Below, piece by piece: positions 63,661 through 64,000 of a DNA stretch of 64,000 bases (positions are counted from its first letter, which is position 1; each line of letters starts with the position of its first letter). Made by a program: the position numbers and the translations under genes. This DNA comes from Adiantum capillus-veneris (lineage: Eukaryota; Streptophyta; Polypodiopsida; Polypodiales; Pteridaceae). Under the pieces are notes generated by a model. That model had not been told where the DNA came from. It ran no database searches and saw only the letters and a program-made list of their open reading frames with translations. Location: contig CM043967.1 in assembly GCA_014529385.2 (NCBI GenBank), forward strand, positions 88,213,278 to 88,277,277, in the 5' to 3' direction.

Positions 63661-64000
63661 TCAATGAATATCATCAAAGTATTAACAAAACATCATCATT
63701 GTATCAATAAAAATGAATAAATCATCATGGTATCAACAAAAAGCATCATGATATCATCGAAAATAATCATTGTATCAACGAAACAACATCATGGCATCAC
63801 CGAGACTAACCATGGTATCAGCGAAACAACATCATGGTATCACCAAGAATAACCATGGTATCAACGAAACAACATCATGGTATCACCGAGAATAACCATG
63901 GTATCAACGAAACAGCATCATGGTATCAACAAAAATCACCATGGAATTAACGAAATATCATCATGGAATCACCGAGAATAATCATGCATGGTATCAACGA
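63661..64000. repeat. minisatellite running off the window
   Basis: At least fourteen degenerate copies of a unit of about 21-22 bp, with a two-unit period of about 43 bp: CATCATGGTATCACCGAGAA alternating with CCATGGTATCAACGAAACAA. Array continues beyond position 64000. Confidence 0.9.

Noticed and set aside
63661-64000. Array of primer binding sites
   Set aside because: TGGTATCA recurs only because it is part of the minisatellite unit; no LTR boundary is next to it.
63661-64000. CRISPR-like array
   Set aside because: Repeats are contiguous and degenerate with no unique spacers, in a plant nuclear context.

Overview
The window looks like nuclear DNA from a large-genome land plant. The elements are plant-type: Ty1/copia and Ty3/gypsy LTR retrotransposons primed by initiator-Met-like or Asp-like tRNA sites, LINEs, TIR DNA transposons, a foldback MITE and many (GA)n/(CT)n tracts. 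A fern, another seedless plant or a gymnosperm would fit, but the sequence alone does not decide. I see no convincing single-copy host gene, tRNA, rRNA or CRISPR array. Essentially all recognisable coding DNA belongs to transposable elements stacked inside one another.

Layout. 1-9647: Ty3/gypsy element A on the minus strand, nearly complete (its 3' LTR runs off the left edge), with near-identical LTRs and intact gag, pro and pol in three overlapping frames. A interrupts the integrase of an older plus-strand gypsy remnant E (9648-about 12.3 kb, perhaps to 16.3 kb). 13.0-15.6 kb: a possible TIR DNA element containing a hairpin MITE (13763-14000). 16270-20321: an LTR of family C split by a deleted copia element D (16369-19795, TSD AGGTG). 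20322-46997: a gag-only LTR element present as a tandem LTR-gag-LTR-gag-LTR array. Its second unit is interrupted by B (23678-46527, TSD GTTAG).

B is a pol-less LTR element with a gag-like ORF and a long unidentified coiled-coil ORF2. B holds copia F (29249-34856, TSD TGAGT) and element H (35696-42211, TSD TCGAC). H holds a LINE, and the LINE holds a solo LTR of the F family (40374-41095). 46998-48.98 kb: a non-coding array of diverged units of about 270 bp, each with a 20-bp palindrome. 48.98-50.9 kb: retropepsin-bearing remains. 51.2-57.8 kb: a relative of B (B2) whose ORF2 is split by a 5-kb TIR transposon K (52310-57346). 57.8-59.25 kb: LINE remnant. 60.56-62.83 kb: decayed gypsy I, cut by an LTR-like end J (62833-62972). 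The window ends in a minisatellite.

The most unusual signals are these: (1) element A has a gag/pro/pol layout needing two -1 frame changes, with a textbook slippery heptamer, 6-nt spacer and stem-loop at the pro-pol junction; (2) two different elements carry repeated, nearly perfect 20-26-bp palindromes in non-coding leader regions, whose cores vary only by CpG-decay-type transitions; (3) B and B2 form a pol-less family with a conserved, unrecognised ORF2; (4) H carries an inverted LTR arrangement inside a normal 5-bp TSD; (5) K contains a hairpin with arms of about 83 bp and almost no loop.
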